NCBI GenBank assembly: GCA_963783355.1
Contig: CAWANF010000009.1
Location: 71,906 to 135,905 of the forward strand
Direction: 5' to 3'
Length of the DNA: 64,000 nucleotides
Source: CAWANF01 sp963783355
GTDB taxonomy: Bacteria; Bacteroidota; Rhodothermia; Balneolales; DATFMH01
Position numbers and translations under genes: made by a program
The notes under the pieces: generated by a model
What the model was told of the DNA's origin: nothing
The model's input: only the letters and a program-made list of their open reading frames with translations
The model's database searches: none
Part shown: positions 9,077-17,162 of the stretch, piece by piece
Numbering within the stretch: position 1 is the stretch's first letter
Layout: each line of letters opens with the position of its first letter

Positions 9077-10954
9077 TTGGAAACAAAAGAGAGAGATAAC
9101 ACTATAAAAAGAGAACAGCCGGGCAGGTTCTCCCCTACATTTTCTATATGGTGGAAAAGTCTGTCATACTATCCGGCTTTGATAATAATCATCATTGTTT
9201 TTCTGGTTGATTCGGAGGCTTACCGAGGCTGGCATATCCCGAAAGAATATGGGATTATATGGCTCGTAAGTCTGGGCTGGCTGTTATGGTGGTTCCGTAA
9301 TCAGCTAAAGGAACGCCCCGTTTCCAAACCATTAGTGCATTTTTCTATCATTGAGATCCTGTTACTGGTCCGGCTTGCCTGGTTGGTGCTAAGCCATCCC
9401 GAACTACTTTCGAATTCTACCGGATTGGCTCTCCCCATCGTATCGGCTCTTACCGGCTGGGTTCTTTTGATACGACAGGAAAATGCTAAAAAGAAACACG
9501 TTTGGAGGATATTGCGGGTTCTTTGGCTGGCTGGAATAGTGGAGAGCCTTATCGCTTTGTGGCAATATTTCACGACCAATACCGAACATGTTCAATCGGT
9601 TAAAACATTTATGATTGGTAGTATTGGTTCCGCTAATGGATTTGGAATATTTATAGCCCTTGCCATCATGGCAGCACTGGCAGACGGATGGCTTCACAAG
9701 GCTAATAAACGTTTTATGTTAGTAACGGTGAGCGCCACACTGCTTATGTTCATCACAATAATCACGAACGGCAGTCGTGGTGCTTTTATATCCTTATTAG
9801 TGGGCGTTTCCCTAATCTGGATAATGATAAACCATAAACAAGCTTTCACAATCTGGAAATCCTTCAGACTTAAACGATTTATGGTTTACGGTTCACTGGG
9901 GTTGATGGTCTTCACAGCGATTGTTTACAGCCTTTATCGGCATAACCCGGCGTCGGTTAAAGGCCGGTTTATGATTTGGTCTGTATCAATGCCTATGCTT
10001 ACGCAGCATTCCTTAACCGGAATAGGATTTGGCCGTTATTCCGTGGACTACCTGACCTACCAGGCTCGTTATTTCTCGAATAACAGCCACAAGCAGGATG
10101 CCTGGAGGGCTGCTAATATTAAACAGGCACACAATGAATATCTGCAGGCTTTTTATGAGAGTGGCATTCCAGGTGGAATCCTGTTTTTGATTATTTGGCT
10201 GGTTGCTATTGGATTCTTATGGAGAAAAATCAAGTCGAAACTGGAGTCTTGGTTTGAAATAATGATACTGGGATTACTTTGCGTCGTTATGGTGCACTCA
10301 TTAGTGGATGCGCCCCTGCATGTACTACCGGTTTCTCTTATTGTCTATGGTTTACTGGGATTCGTACCGGTGCCTTCAAAATGGCGATGGTCGGTAAAGC
10401 TCCCTAAGTGGTCTGCTTTTTTCTCGATCACCGGAGTTTTTCTTACCGTCACAGCGTGGATATTCATTCAATATCCTGGTTACCGATCATGGCAACAGGG
10501 GGTCCGGGCGGCTCATCAAACGAACTGGTCCCAGGCCATCTCGTATTATCGGGAAGCCCTGGAAATTCTGCCCGATCAAGGGGAGTTGCAATTTCATCTC
10601 GGGGCTGCTTTTATACAAGATGGTATGTACTCTGCAGGCCTTTATCATCTGAATCAGGCACGGGAGACGTTCAACGACAGAAATATCTATTTGTCTATGA
10701 GTTTGGGTTATTTAAAGCTTGGGCAATATAAACAGGCAAGCCAATACGCCCGAACAGCACAAAGAATGTTCCCGGATCAGCTGGCTCCGGTACTCTTGCT
10801 GGCAGAGATATATCATCGGCAGGGAGAAGAAACCAGGGCAAAAAAGGAATTACAACGTTGCATTTATCAAAAAACACACATCAAATCGGATAAAACAAAG
10901 CTAATTGCCAACGATGCCCGCCGTTTATGGTATCTTTGGTACGGTGAGAAATGA
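9077..10954 (+). CDS. O-antigen ligase/polymerase family membrane protein with TPR tail
   Basis: The frame is open from 8981, but that start lies before the terminator at 9010. The TTG at 9077 is preferred, though no clear RBS is seen. The N-terminal 460 or so residues have about a dozen hydrophobic segments with the Wzy_C signature in the middle (TNGSRGAFISLL, then GIGFGRYSVDYL and QAHNEYLQAFYESGIPGG). The C-terminal 150 residues carry TPR-like repeats (WSQAISYYREALEILPDQ, LHFHLGAAF-type helices). This family joins or ligates polysaccharide repeat units at the periplasmic face of the inner membrane. It stands alone: no other glycan gene is adjacent. Confidence 0.8.
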   Translation: METKERDNTIKREQPGRFSPTFSIWWKSLSYYPALIIIIIVFLVDSEAYRGWHIPKEYGIIWLVSLGWLLWWFRNQLKERPVSKPLVHFSIIEILLLVRLAWLVLSHPELLSNSTGLALPIVSALTGWVLLIRQENAKKKHVWRILRVLWLAGIVESLIALWQYFTTNTEHVQSVKTFMIGSIGSANGFGIFIALAIMAALADGWLHKANKRFMLVTVSATLLMFITIITNGSRGAFISLLVGVSLIWIMINHKQAFTIWKSFRLKRFMVYGSLGLMVFTAIVYSLYRHNPASVKGRFMIWSVSMPMLTQHSLTGIGFGRYSVDYLTYQARYFSNNSHKQDAWRAANIKQAHNEYLQAFYESGIPGGILFLIIWLVAIGFLWRKIKSKLESWFEIMILGLLCVVMVHSLVDAPLHVLPVSLIVYGLLGFVPVPSKWRWSVKLPKWSAFFSITGVFLTVTAWIFIQYPGYRSWQQGVRAAHQTNWSQAISYYREALEILPDQGELQFHLGAAFIQDGMYSAGLYHLNQARETFNDRNIYLSMSLGYLKLGQYKQASQYARTAQRMFPDQLAPVLLLAEIYHRQGEETRAKKELQRCIYQKTHIKSDKTKLIANDARRLWYLWYGEK

Positions 10955-11232
10955 TTGGAAGTAGTATAATTCTCCTTTTTTTAAGTGACTAACTTTCAGG
11001 TAAACATACAATGCGTTTATATTAAATCTTCAATATCCTCACATCACGTACAGAATGACTGTGGTACATTAAAAGAATTTAATCTGGAGGAAAAATTTAT
11101 TTTAAATAGCTAAACATTAATAAGCCATATTCTCACATTTACGCTTTATTTAGGATAAATTCTATTTTTTTGCAGTTAATTGTGATTTTTTCGCATTTTT
11201 TGTTGTTTCTTGAAGTTTTTTAAAAGGCTTTA
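10955..11232. other. AT-rich intergenic stretch
   Basis: No open frame of note. It contains several T-runs (TTTTTTT near 10977, 11166 and 11190) and no strong hairpin that I could find. It lies between the O-antigen gene and the left side of the integrated element, so the true left end of that element may fall here. Confidence 0.5.
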
Positions 11233-11257
11233 ACAGGTAATAACACGCATTACCTGT
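11233..11257. repeat. 9-bp perfect inverted repeat with 7-bp spacer, candidate recombination core
   Basis: ACAGGTAAT (11233-11241) and ATTACCTGT (11249-11257) are exact reverse complements around the spacer AACACGC. Two 9-bp arms around a 7-bp centre is the layout of tyrosine-recombinase core sites. It sits at the left end of the integrase-bearing element. It could also be an operator. No matching core with the same spacer was found at the right end. Confidence 0.4.
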
Positions 11258-11314
11258 CAATACGAGTAAATGCTAAGATTCGTCAGACTTGAAGGATGGG
11301 TTCTCTTCTATCCA

Positions 11315-11584
11315 TTATCGTCTATTTATTCGTTGTTTAACTCTTCGCACGTAAGCCTCCAGATCGGATTTGCGAATACGCATGAGCGTTCGTTTCCCTT
11401 TCCGGTAATTTACCATCAGGGGGAAAAATCGATGACGTATCTCAGGGAGTACACACTGATAGTAATACGTGTCCCCCAGTTTCAGATGCTCCTTTATAAA
11501 TTCACGGGCCTCACGTTGGGTGCATATTTCCTCGTTTAGGGGATCCACTTCCCCGCTTTTCCCGTCTTTACTGTAATCAGACAT
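11315..11584 (-). CDS. excisionase-like small HTH protein
   Basis: 89 residues with an AGAGG RBS seven bases before the ATG. After a polar N-terminus the order is helix (TQREAREFIKEHLK), beta-hairpin-like middle (RHRFFPLMVNYRKGKRTLMR), then IRKSDLEAYVRRVK. This closing motif is the classic end of HTH_17/excisionase (MerR-like) domains. The family binds DNA to steer excision or to repress element genes. It lies downstream of the TGCTA repeat cluster, which is a possible binding region. Confidence 0.6.
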   Translation of the reverse strand: MSDYSKDGKSGEVDPLNEEICTQREAREFIKEHLKLGDTYYYQCVLPEIRHRFFPLMVNYRKGKRTLMRIRKSDLEAYVRRVKQRINRR

Positions 11585-11642
11585 AGGTACCTCTTTTTGT
11601 TTTGTTCCTTATTTCGTTAAAAAAATGATATATCAAAATTGG

Positions 11643-11858
11643 TGCTACAACTGCTAAGCCTGCTAAAAGGCTCTTTAAGAACTCATAATGCTTTTTTTTG
11701 TGTCTTTGTAGTGCTACGATATTGCTGACTACTGCTAAACTTTTCCCCCAATCAGCTGATTTCGTAGCAGTATATAGCAGTCAGATAGCAATTCTTTTTA
11801 CACAAAAACGTTTAATTTTAACCCAAAAGGCCGATATTAGGTATCCATAGCAGTAGCA
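11643..11858. repeat. iteron-like TGCTA/TAGCA cluster
   Basis: TGCTA occurs at 11643, 11652, 11661, 11712 and 11733 (with TGCTG at 11723). Its reverse complement TAGCA occurs at 11765, 11775, 11786, 11848 and 11854. The spacing is often about 9-11 bases, close to one helical turn. The 318-base gap between the HTH gene and the ATPase gene holds nothing else. This resembles a replication origin or a multi-site regulator-binding region. Confidence 0.55.
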
Positions 11859-11902
11859 GCAAAAAAAAAATACCTATAAATTCAGAGTCCTTTTCCGGGG
11901 TA

Positions 11903-14209
11903 CTATTTCGTTTCGTTATTATGCCCTTCCTCGATCAGGTTTTCCAGGACTCTTCGTTTTTGCAACTCTCCCAAATTCAGATAGTAACAGCGTAAATTCG
12001 TCTTTTCCTTTCCTTTGGAATCCCGGGTCAAGCTGACCTGTTGGCTCTTGGCCATAAAAAAGGGGCTCTGCTCCAACAAAACCTGGATATATTTCTCTGT
12101 ATAGTTCTGGGTTACCACGGAATGGTGGGCATGAAGGGTCTGCCATATCCGCCCGAGGTGGATGGCCACGACGTCGGTACACGCCCTCGGATTCCCACTA
12201 TCATCTTTAATCTGGACCTGTTCAATGATCCGGAAATGCCTTTGATCGAGCATCTGGCGGTCCCCCGTTCCCCGGTATCCCCTGTCGGTTTCCAGGGCAT
12301 ACAGATTCATTTCCTCAAAGAATTGCAGCAAGGGTTCATTTTCTTCCTGTGCTTGTTTCTCTTTGAGTATCGAATCCACCAATGTTTCAAAAAACTCCTC
12401 CCCTGTTTGCTTCCAGTGGCGAAGTGAGGGCATAAATGCTGTAATGGCATCCAGGGCGGCCAGGACATAGGCATATTTCAGGCTGGTCCGTCCGTCCAGG
12501 CCCCGGGCATGGAACTTTTCGTTATAATAGGGTATACGCTCGAATAAAACGGCCTTGATGGACTGGAACTGTTCCAATACCAATGCCACAAATTCGCCCC
12601 AACGCCCGCTGTTTTGGAAAAGGTACCTGAGCTGCCTGAGTTCCTCGCCCCTCAGCCTTTTTATATAAGGTAATATAATCAGTCGGTCCACGACGGCATC
12701 ATCGGTAGGCTTATCATTCCCGGTCATCAGCACCGTAGCTTTCATAGGAAAATCTCTGGTCCTGGTATCCTGCGTTTTCCGGGCAATGCCCGAACCGGTA
12801 TGATGAGCCCAGTTCAGGATAGCAGAGTCCATATTAGGAACATTGCTGTTGGTCTGGTGATTACGATAATCATCTAAGGCAAAAGGATAATACCGGGGAA
12901 GTGTCATCCTTCGGGTTACCGCTCTGGAAGTATTCAATTTTGAGACGGATTGCCGGTTTCCACTCGGGTATCCCATCATCGCCATAAGCCAGTCCATACT
13001 CGTACTCTTTCCGGTTCCCCGTGGGCCGTAATAAAACAGAATTGGGAAAAAATTATAAGTATTCATAATCAGACGGCTGAACAGGCCAGCGATGACAAAA
13101 CCGATGCTCAGCCGGACATTCAGGGAGCCATCGAGCCGCTCCCATTGACACATCATCTCGGACAGGACGGGCTCGGAGTCCGGACGGGCCGGGAAAAACA
13201 GGGGTGGTTTCACCTGCTCGGTCCCTTCCGGACAGATCAGGTATTTATCCTTATAGGGAATACGATAGTGAGAATCACCGGCATGGAACCTGGATTCTCT
13301 GGTATCATAAACCCCATTGCGGAAAAGAAAGAGTCCCGGTTCAATTTCTCCCCAATTGGCCCGGGAATAGACCACCGGATAGGATTGTTTCTTAATCAGA
13401 AAATATAGGAATCGAAGAAAGTCTCTGTCATCGCCGGTAAAGGGAGTAAAACCTTTGGACAATAAGAGGCGGGAAAAATTTCGGCGATTCGCAAGATCAT
13501 CGGCAACCAGTTCGGCTTTTGTTGACTTATCAGCATTTCGTAATTGAACAATATACGAAAAATAGATATCCGTCTCATTACGAGTGTCCTCATTCGGATG
13601 ATAGGCCTGAGACTGTAGGACATGTACTTCACAGTCGGCTATTTTCTTAATTACTTTGTTAAAGTGCTCTCCCTTTTCCTCGAAGTCTTTTCGGGGCATG
13701 GCCGGATGAGTATATAACCCACCATGCCAGTTTATCACCGAAGCCGGGATCGTCGTTCGCTCTTCTTCAGGCCAGTCCCTTTGACAATTTTCCAATAACT
13801 CCAGGTTCAGGTGTTCGGCAGAATCTTTTTCCGCCTGAATCTCTTTCATGACCCGTTTGGAGGGCGGCTTCTTACGGTTTTTCCCCTTCCTTCCGTCTTT
13901 TGAGGTCCACCCGGCCTTACTGGCTTCCCAGTAAAGTTCCCTAAGATAATGTCTGACCAGGCTTGTATCTGGATTCGCCCAGGGGCCAGCTTGGGCGAAT
14001 ATTTCATCAAAGTTCCCGATAACGTGGACATCATTCCGATTAAACCACTTCAGGGCCAATTCCCGGGCTTCCTCTTCTTTATAAATGGATCTAATCAGGG
14101 AGAACAGGGTGTCTATGGGATAATTTGGGCGTAGAAAAAAAATGGCCTTTTTTAGATCGCGCTGGTGATCAACTAAAATCCATGTACGGGTTTCTGTTGT
14201 CTCGCTCAT
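11903..14209 (-). CDS. mobile-element P-loop ATPase, putative primase-helicase
   Basis: 768 residues. Walker A is YGPRGTGKS (about 394-402), the Walker B-like stretch is YPFALDDYRN (440-450), and a sensor-like VLMTGNDKP follows near 493. After the ATPase core comes a helical region (VDRLIILPYIKRLRG, 510-620) and a wHTH-sized C-terminus. The N-terminal 300 residues have no motif I can name, but their position fits a primase or DNA-binding part. This matches replicative ATPases of satellites and integrative elements (D5/DUF927/DUF3987-like arrangement). It overlaps the upstream HTH gene by four bases (ATGA type), so the two are translationally coupled. Confidence 0.6.
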   Translation of the reverse strand: MSETTETRTWILVDHQRDLKKAIFFLRPNYPIDTLFSLIRSIYKEEEARELALKWFNRNDVHVIGNFDEIFAQAGPWANPDTSLVRHYLRELYWEASKAGWTSKDGRKGKNRKKPPSKRVMKEIQAEKDSAEHLNLELLENCQRDWPEEERTTIPASVINWHGGLYTHPAMPRKDFEEKGEHFNKVIKKIADCEVHVLQSQAYHPNEDTRNETDIYFSYIVQLRNADKSTKAELVADDLANRRNFSRLLLSKGFTPFTGDDRDFLRFLYFLIKKQSYPVVYSRANWGEIEPGLFLFRNGVYDTRESRFHAGDSHYRIPYKDKYLICPEGTEQVKPPLFFPARPDSEPVLSEMMCQWERLDGSLNVRLSIGFVIAGLFSRLIMNTYNFFPILFYYGPRGTGKSTSMDWLMAMMGYPSGNRQSVSKLNTSRAVTRRMTLPRYYPFALDDYRNHQTNSNVPNMDSAILNWAHHTGSGIARKTQDTRTRDFPMKATVLMTGNDKPTDDAVVDRLIILPYIKRLRGEELRQLRYLFQNSGRWGEFVALVLEQFQSIKAVLFERIPYYNEKFHARGLDGRTSLKYAYVLAALDAITAFMPSLRHWKQTGEEFFETLVDSILKEKQAQEENEPLLQFFEEMNLYALETDRGYRGTGDRQMLDQRHFRIIEQVQIKDDSGNPRACTDVVAIHLGRIWQTLHAHHSVVTQNYTEKYIQVLLEQSPFFMAKSQQVSLTRDSKGKEKTNLRCYYLNLGELQKRRVLENLIEEGHNNETK

Positions 14210-14508
14210 GGCCTCTCCTTCGACTCCCTTTTTGTAGCTTCCACCCGGTGCCGGATCAGAAAGGCCTCAATATCATCGGCTTTATAGATTATCTTGCGTC
14301 CGAACTGACTAAACGGGATTTGCCGGGAATCCCGAAGATATTGCAACTGGGCATCCGAAACTCCCAGGATTTCTTTGACGTCCCTGCGATTAAGCCATTG
14401 CTTGGCCGGTGGTATAGGACCGCGATTCGACTTGGACAGGACCTCGGCTACCACTTCCTTAAGGGTCTGTTTGAGGTCTTCGGTTTCTATTAGATGTATT
14501 TGACTCAT
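14206..14508 (-). CDS. helix-turn-helix (HTH_17/excisionase family) protein
   Basis: 100 residues. A helical N-terminal part (LKQTLKEVVAEVLSK) is followed by WLNRRDVKEILGVSDAQLQYLRDSRQ, then FGRKIIYKADDIEAFLIRH. This is the standard HTH_17 layout common beside integrases in Bacteroidota elements. Such proteins bind DNA at excision sites or control element replication. It overlaps the ATPase gene start by four bases. Confidence 0.75.
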   Translation of the reverse strand: MSQIHLIETEDLKQTLKEVVAEVLSKSNRGPIPPAKQWLNRRDVKEILGVSDAQLQYLRDSRQIPFSQFGRKIIYKADDIEAFLIRHRVEATKRESKERP

Positions 14509-14649
14509 ATCCGTTTCTGTTTTGTGGGTGTTCGTTTTAAATGATTCATCTAAAACTTATCCCCCTCTGAAGCGGATATCATCCCTTTTTCATCACTATT
14601 ATTAGTGAAACAAACGTGATGAAAACGTTATACAAATTCTCAATTAGTA

Positions 14650-15687
14650 TCACTTATTTTTTTGAAAGGTGACTTGCTGTTCAATCCATTCCCAGTCCAA
14701 ATCGGGGAAAATAGTATTTTTCAAATGATTAACAGAATAGATTACCGTAATTGCTTTATCCTGGTACATCCCCTGCTCAGCAGTTCCATTTTTATGAGAA
14801 ATAAATTCGGCCAGACGGCTTTTATTGGGCTCTCCATTGGCCTTTCGGAATGAAATCAAATCGTTGGTGACCGTATCTTTGGTTACTCCTAAAGCCAAGG
14901 CATGTATTAACGCCATATACACATCATTGAGGGCTTTTTTATCTTTAATAAAAGCTGGAATTGGTACCGGGCTTGTATCATATTCCTTGATATACCGAAT
15001 CATTTTGCCTTCGAATAAGAAATGTTCCATTTCCTGAATGCAAACATATTCCAGATACAGGTTCTGATAGGTATCCAGTATCCGGTCTCTCATTGCCTCA
15101 TGCATCTCCCAGACATGCACCTCATAGGAATGAGGGCGATCTCCACAATTTTTCTCAATCCAGGCTTTGGCTTCGCTTTGCAAAGAGTATCCTTCCATAA
15201 ACCTCTGCGCCAGAGAAATAAACTCATTGAACTTATTTAGAATGTTTTTATTATGTTTATATTTCAGCCAAATCGATTCAAGACAGGTATCAAGTTTACT
15301 ACAGAATAGCGGGATGAAACATTCCTTGCTCAAAAAATCGGCAACACATCCTAGCTGGTCTTTTGAATTCAGAAAGACCATACTTAATCGCTCCTGAACG
15401 GCAAACGAGCTGAAAAGTTTTTCGTCTCGAATCCCATCCACTATCCGGTTCCAAACTTTATTAAAATCCTCTTCCAATCCCGGTTGATCTTCAGTATTGG
15501 AGTCGGACGCGGCTTGATCTTCAAGTGTCTTCTGTCGACCTTTCCAAATGGGCATTTCCTGAAGTATTTTTCCTCCCATTACCATTTGATAAGGCTCAAA
15601 AGCGGTAGGCAAAATAGTATATATGGCTGAATGACAGCTTTTAATAAAATGTTCAAGGCTGTCCGTTTCTACGGTAAATTGTATCAT
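14650..15687 (-). CDS. hypothetical element protein (possibly RteC-like)
   Basis: 345 residues, soluble, mostly helical. It overlaps the end of the integrase gene by four bases, so they form one transcript. The C-terminal stretch (IKDKKALNDVYMALIHALALG, then a Lys/Arg-rich segment) faintly resembles the end of RteC regulators, which control excision of CTnDOT-type elements and often sit between integrase and excisionase genes. No conserved motif fixes this, so the assignment rests mainly on position. Confidence 0.5.
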   Translation of the reverse strand: MIQFTVETDSLEHFIKSCHSAIYTILPTAFEPYQMVMGGKILQEMPIWKGRQKTLEDQAASDSNTEDQPGLEEDFNKVWNRIVDGIRDEKLFSSFAVQERLSMVFLNSKDQLGCVADFLSKECFIPLFCSKLDTCLESIWLKYKHNKNILNKFNEFISLAQRFMEGYSLQSEAKAWIEKNCGDRPHSYEVHVWEMHEAMRDRILDTYQNLYLEYVCIQEMEHFLFEGKMIRYIKEYDTSPVPIPAFIKDKKALNDVYMALIHALALGVTKDTVTNDLISFRKANGEPNKSRLAEFISHKNGTAEQGMYQDKAITVIYSVNHLKNTIFPDLDWEWIEQQVTFQKNK

Positions 15688-16901
15688 AAATTATCAAACA
15701 GGTTTTCGTGTTGTTTGTCTACGTAGTTCTGATCGAGTTGATTTAAATATACCTCGGTCGTGGCTAACTTGGAATGACCCAAAGCCTTGGAGATACTGTA
15801 TAAGTCCACCCCCTCCCGCCGGGCAAAATCGGCATAAGAATGTCGTGATACATGAAAGGATATTTTTTGCTTTATTTGGGCCATATCGGCTATTTTTTTC
15901 AAATCCCGATTCACTAGGGCATTCTTACTGCTAATATGGGCTTTCTCGGCTTTATCGCTTTCGTAGTTTGACCACAGTAAGGGAAAAATGCGGGCCTCAG
16001 GATCCGGAGTACCTTCATTATAGGATTGCAAAATAGCTCTTGCCGAAGCTACCAGTTTAATGTTTCGTTGAATATCCCGCTTATGCTGTGTCTTACTCAT
16101 GACATAACTTAAATATTCTCCCTGAATATTGGACCAGCGAAGCCGGGCCAAGTCACTAAACCGGATTCCCGCACAATAGAATGAAAACAGAAAGTAATTG
16201 CGTACATGCCAAAGTGGGTCAGGGGCCTCCAGTTGCAGAATAATTATCGACCGGATTTGTTCCACAGAAAGTTTAACTTTGTGACTGGACTGGCCAGGAC
16301 TATAATGAAATTGTAAAAAGGGATTTAGTTCAGGCCGAAGGAGTTCATGATCCACAGCAGAGATCATAACCATTTTAAAAGCCGACAGGATTCGGGCAAC
16401 CGTAGTCCTTTTAGTCCCCTTCGTTTTCTCAAGCCATTGGGAGAAATCGTTTAAAAAACCGGGAGTTATATCTGAAAATGTTAGTCTACGTTTACTAAAT
16501 CCCTCCAGCTTGATCTTCAGATTCTTTATTCTTTTGGTACGCCAATAGTAATCATCCCCTAAATTTTTAATATAGGTATCTATCCAGTCCATCAGGGCTC
16601 CCGCTTCATTCTGTTGCATTTGTGCTTTCACGCGATCCGCACTGGCATGGCCATTTTCTAAAACTTTATTCAGTGCTTCTTCGGCTTCCTTCTTTAACCT
16701 AACCAATCTCTGGTTGAGGGCCGTACTCATAGGATCCCCTTTGCGTACATGTTGTCCTTTCTGGTTCCAGTTTTTTTCCAGTACCCATATCCCGGTTGTT
16801 TTTAGGGTGGATCTTCTTCCCTGATAGATACGAATAAATATCGGCACCATTCCATCTTCTCTTTTCTTGTCGCGGCGCAGACTAAACCGTACTTTGATCA
16901 T
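15684..16901 (-). CDS. tyrosine-type site-specific integrase
   Basis: 405 residues. An arm-binding N-terminus (VRFSLRRDKKREDGMVPIFIR) and a SAM-like core-binding domain (about 103-195) precede the catalytic domain. The catalytic set is R247 (CAGIRFSD), H350-x-x-R353 (FHVSRHSY), H376 (LGHSK) and Y385 (TTEVYL). This is the Bacteroidota Phage_integrase/SAM-like 5 type. It catalyses strand exchange between attP and attB. All key residues are present, so it should be active. It is the outermost gene on the right side of the element, about 190 bases from the 40-bp repeat. Confidence 0.9.
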   Translation of the reverse strand: MIKVRFSLRRDKKREDGMVPIFIRIYQGRRSTLKTTGIWVLEKNWNQKGQHVRKGDPMSTALNQRLVRLKKEAEEALNKVLENGHASADRVKAQMQQNEAGALMDWIDTYIKNLGDDYYWRTKRIKNLKIKLEGFSKRRLTFSDITPGFLNDFSQWLEKTKGTKRTTVARILSAFKMVMISAVDHELLRPELNPFLQFHYSPGQSSHKVKLSVEQIRSIIILQLEAPDPLWHVRNYFLFSFYCAGIRFSDLARLRWSNIQGEYLSYVMSKTQHKRDIQRNIKLVASARAILQSYNEGTPDPEARIFPLLWSNYESDKAEKAHISSKNALVNRDLKKIADMAQIKQKISFHVSRHSYADFARREGVDLYSISKALGHSKLATTEVYLNQLDQNYVDKQHENLFDNL

Positions 16902-16940
16902 ATTAAAAAGGCTCTTTTCAGATACTCATAACAAAATAAA

Positions 16941-16960
16941 GGTAACGCTATAGGTAACGC
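16941..16960. repeat. paired GGTAACGC direct repeats upstream of the integrase
   Basis: GGTAACGC occurs at 16941-16948 and 16953-16960, 12 bases apart, just upstream of the integrase start. Repeats of this kind are often integrase arm sites or operators. They share the GGTAA core with the inverted repeat at 11233. Confidence 0.4.
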
Positions 16961-17088
16961 ATTTTTGTCATTTTCTCTGGTTTATAATAAAGTTTAATAA
17001 ATATAGAATAGTGTAAATTACTACTATTCAATGAATTATCAAGCTATTTGTTTTTTAATGAAATTATATTATAAGTCCAGTCCAGGGC

Positions 17089-17137
17089 ACAACATTTTTT
17101 CAGGCTCTGATCGTTGACGCGGTCAGGGCTTTTTTTG
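17089..17137 (+). terminator. 40-bp repeat copy 1, terminator-like hairpin
   Basis: Bases 17089-17128 are identical to 21128-21167. The repeat contains GCTCTGATC and GGTCAGGGC, which pair with two G-T wobbles around an 8-base loop, followed by a T-run. It would terminate plus-strand transcription, but no plus-strand gene lies upstream. It may therefore mark an attachment site or the end of an unseen small RNA. Confidence 0.6.
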
Positions 17138-17162
17138 TAAAATGACTGCTATATTCAATGTT

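Larger units (their letters stand above)
11233..17128. mobile_element. integrated mobilizable or integrative element (boundaries approximate)
   Basis: Five minus-strand genes form one block: integrase, hypothetical (RteC-like?), excisionase-type HTH, P-loop replication ATPase, and a second HTH protein, with a repeat-rich intergenic region. This content is typical of small integrated elements in Bacteroidota relatives. No capsid, tail, relaxase or conjugation gene is present, so it is not a complete prophage or conjugative element. The right limit is set at the 40-bp repeat beside the integrase and the left limit at the inverted repeat; both are inferred. Confidence 0.6.

Noticed and set aside
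11315..17128. Prophage
   Set aside because: No capsid, portal, tail, terminase or lysis gene is present; an integrative or mobilizable element fits better.
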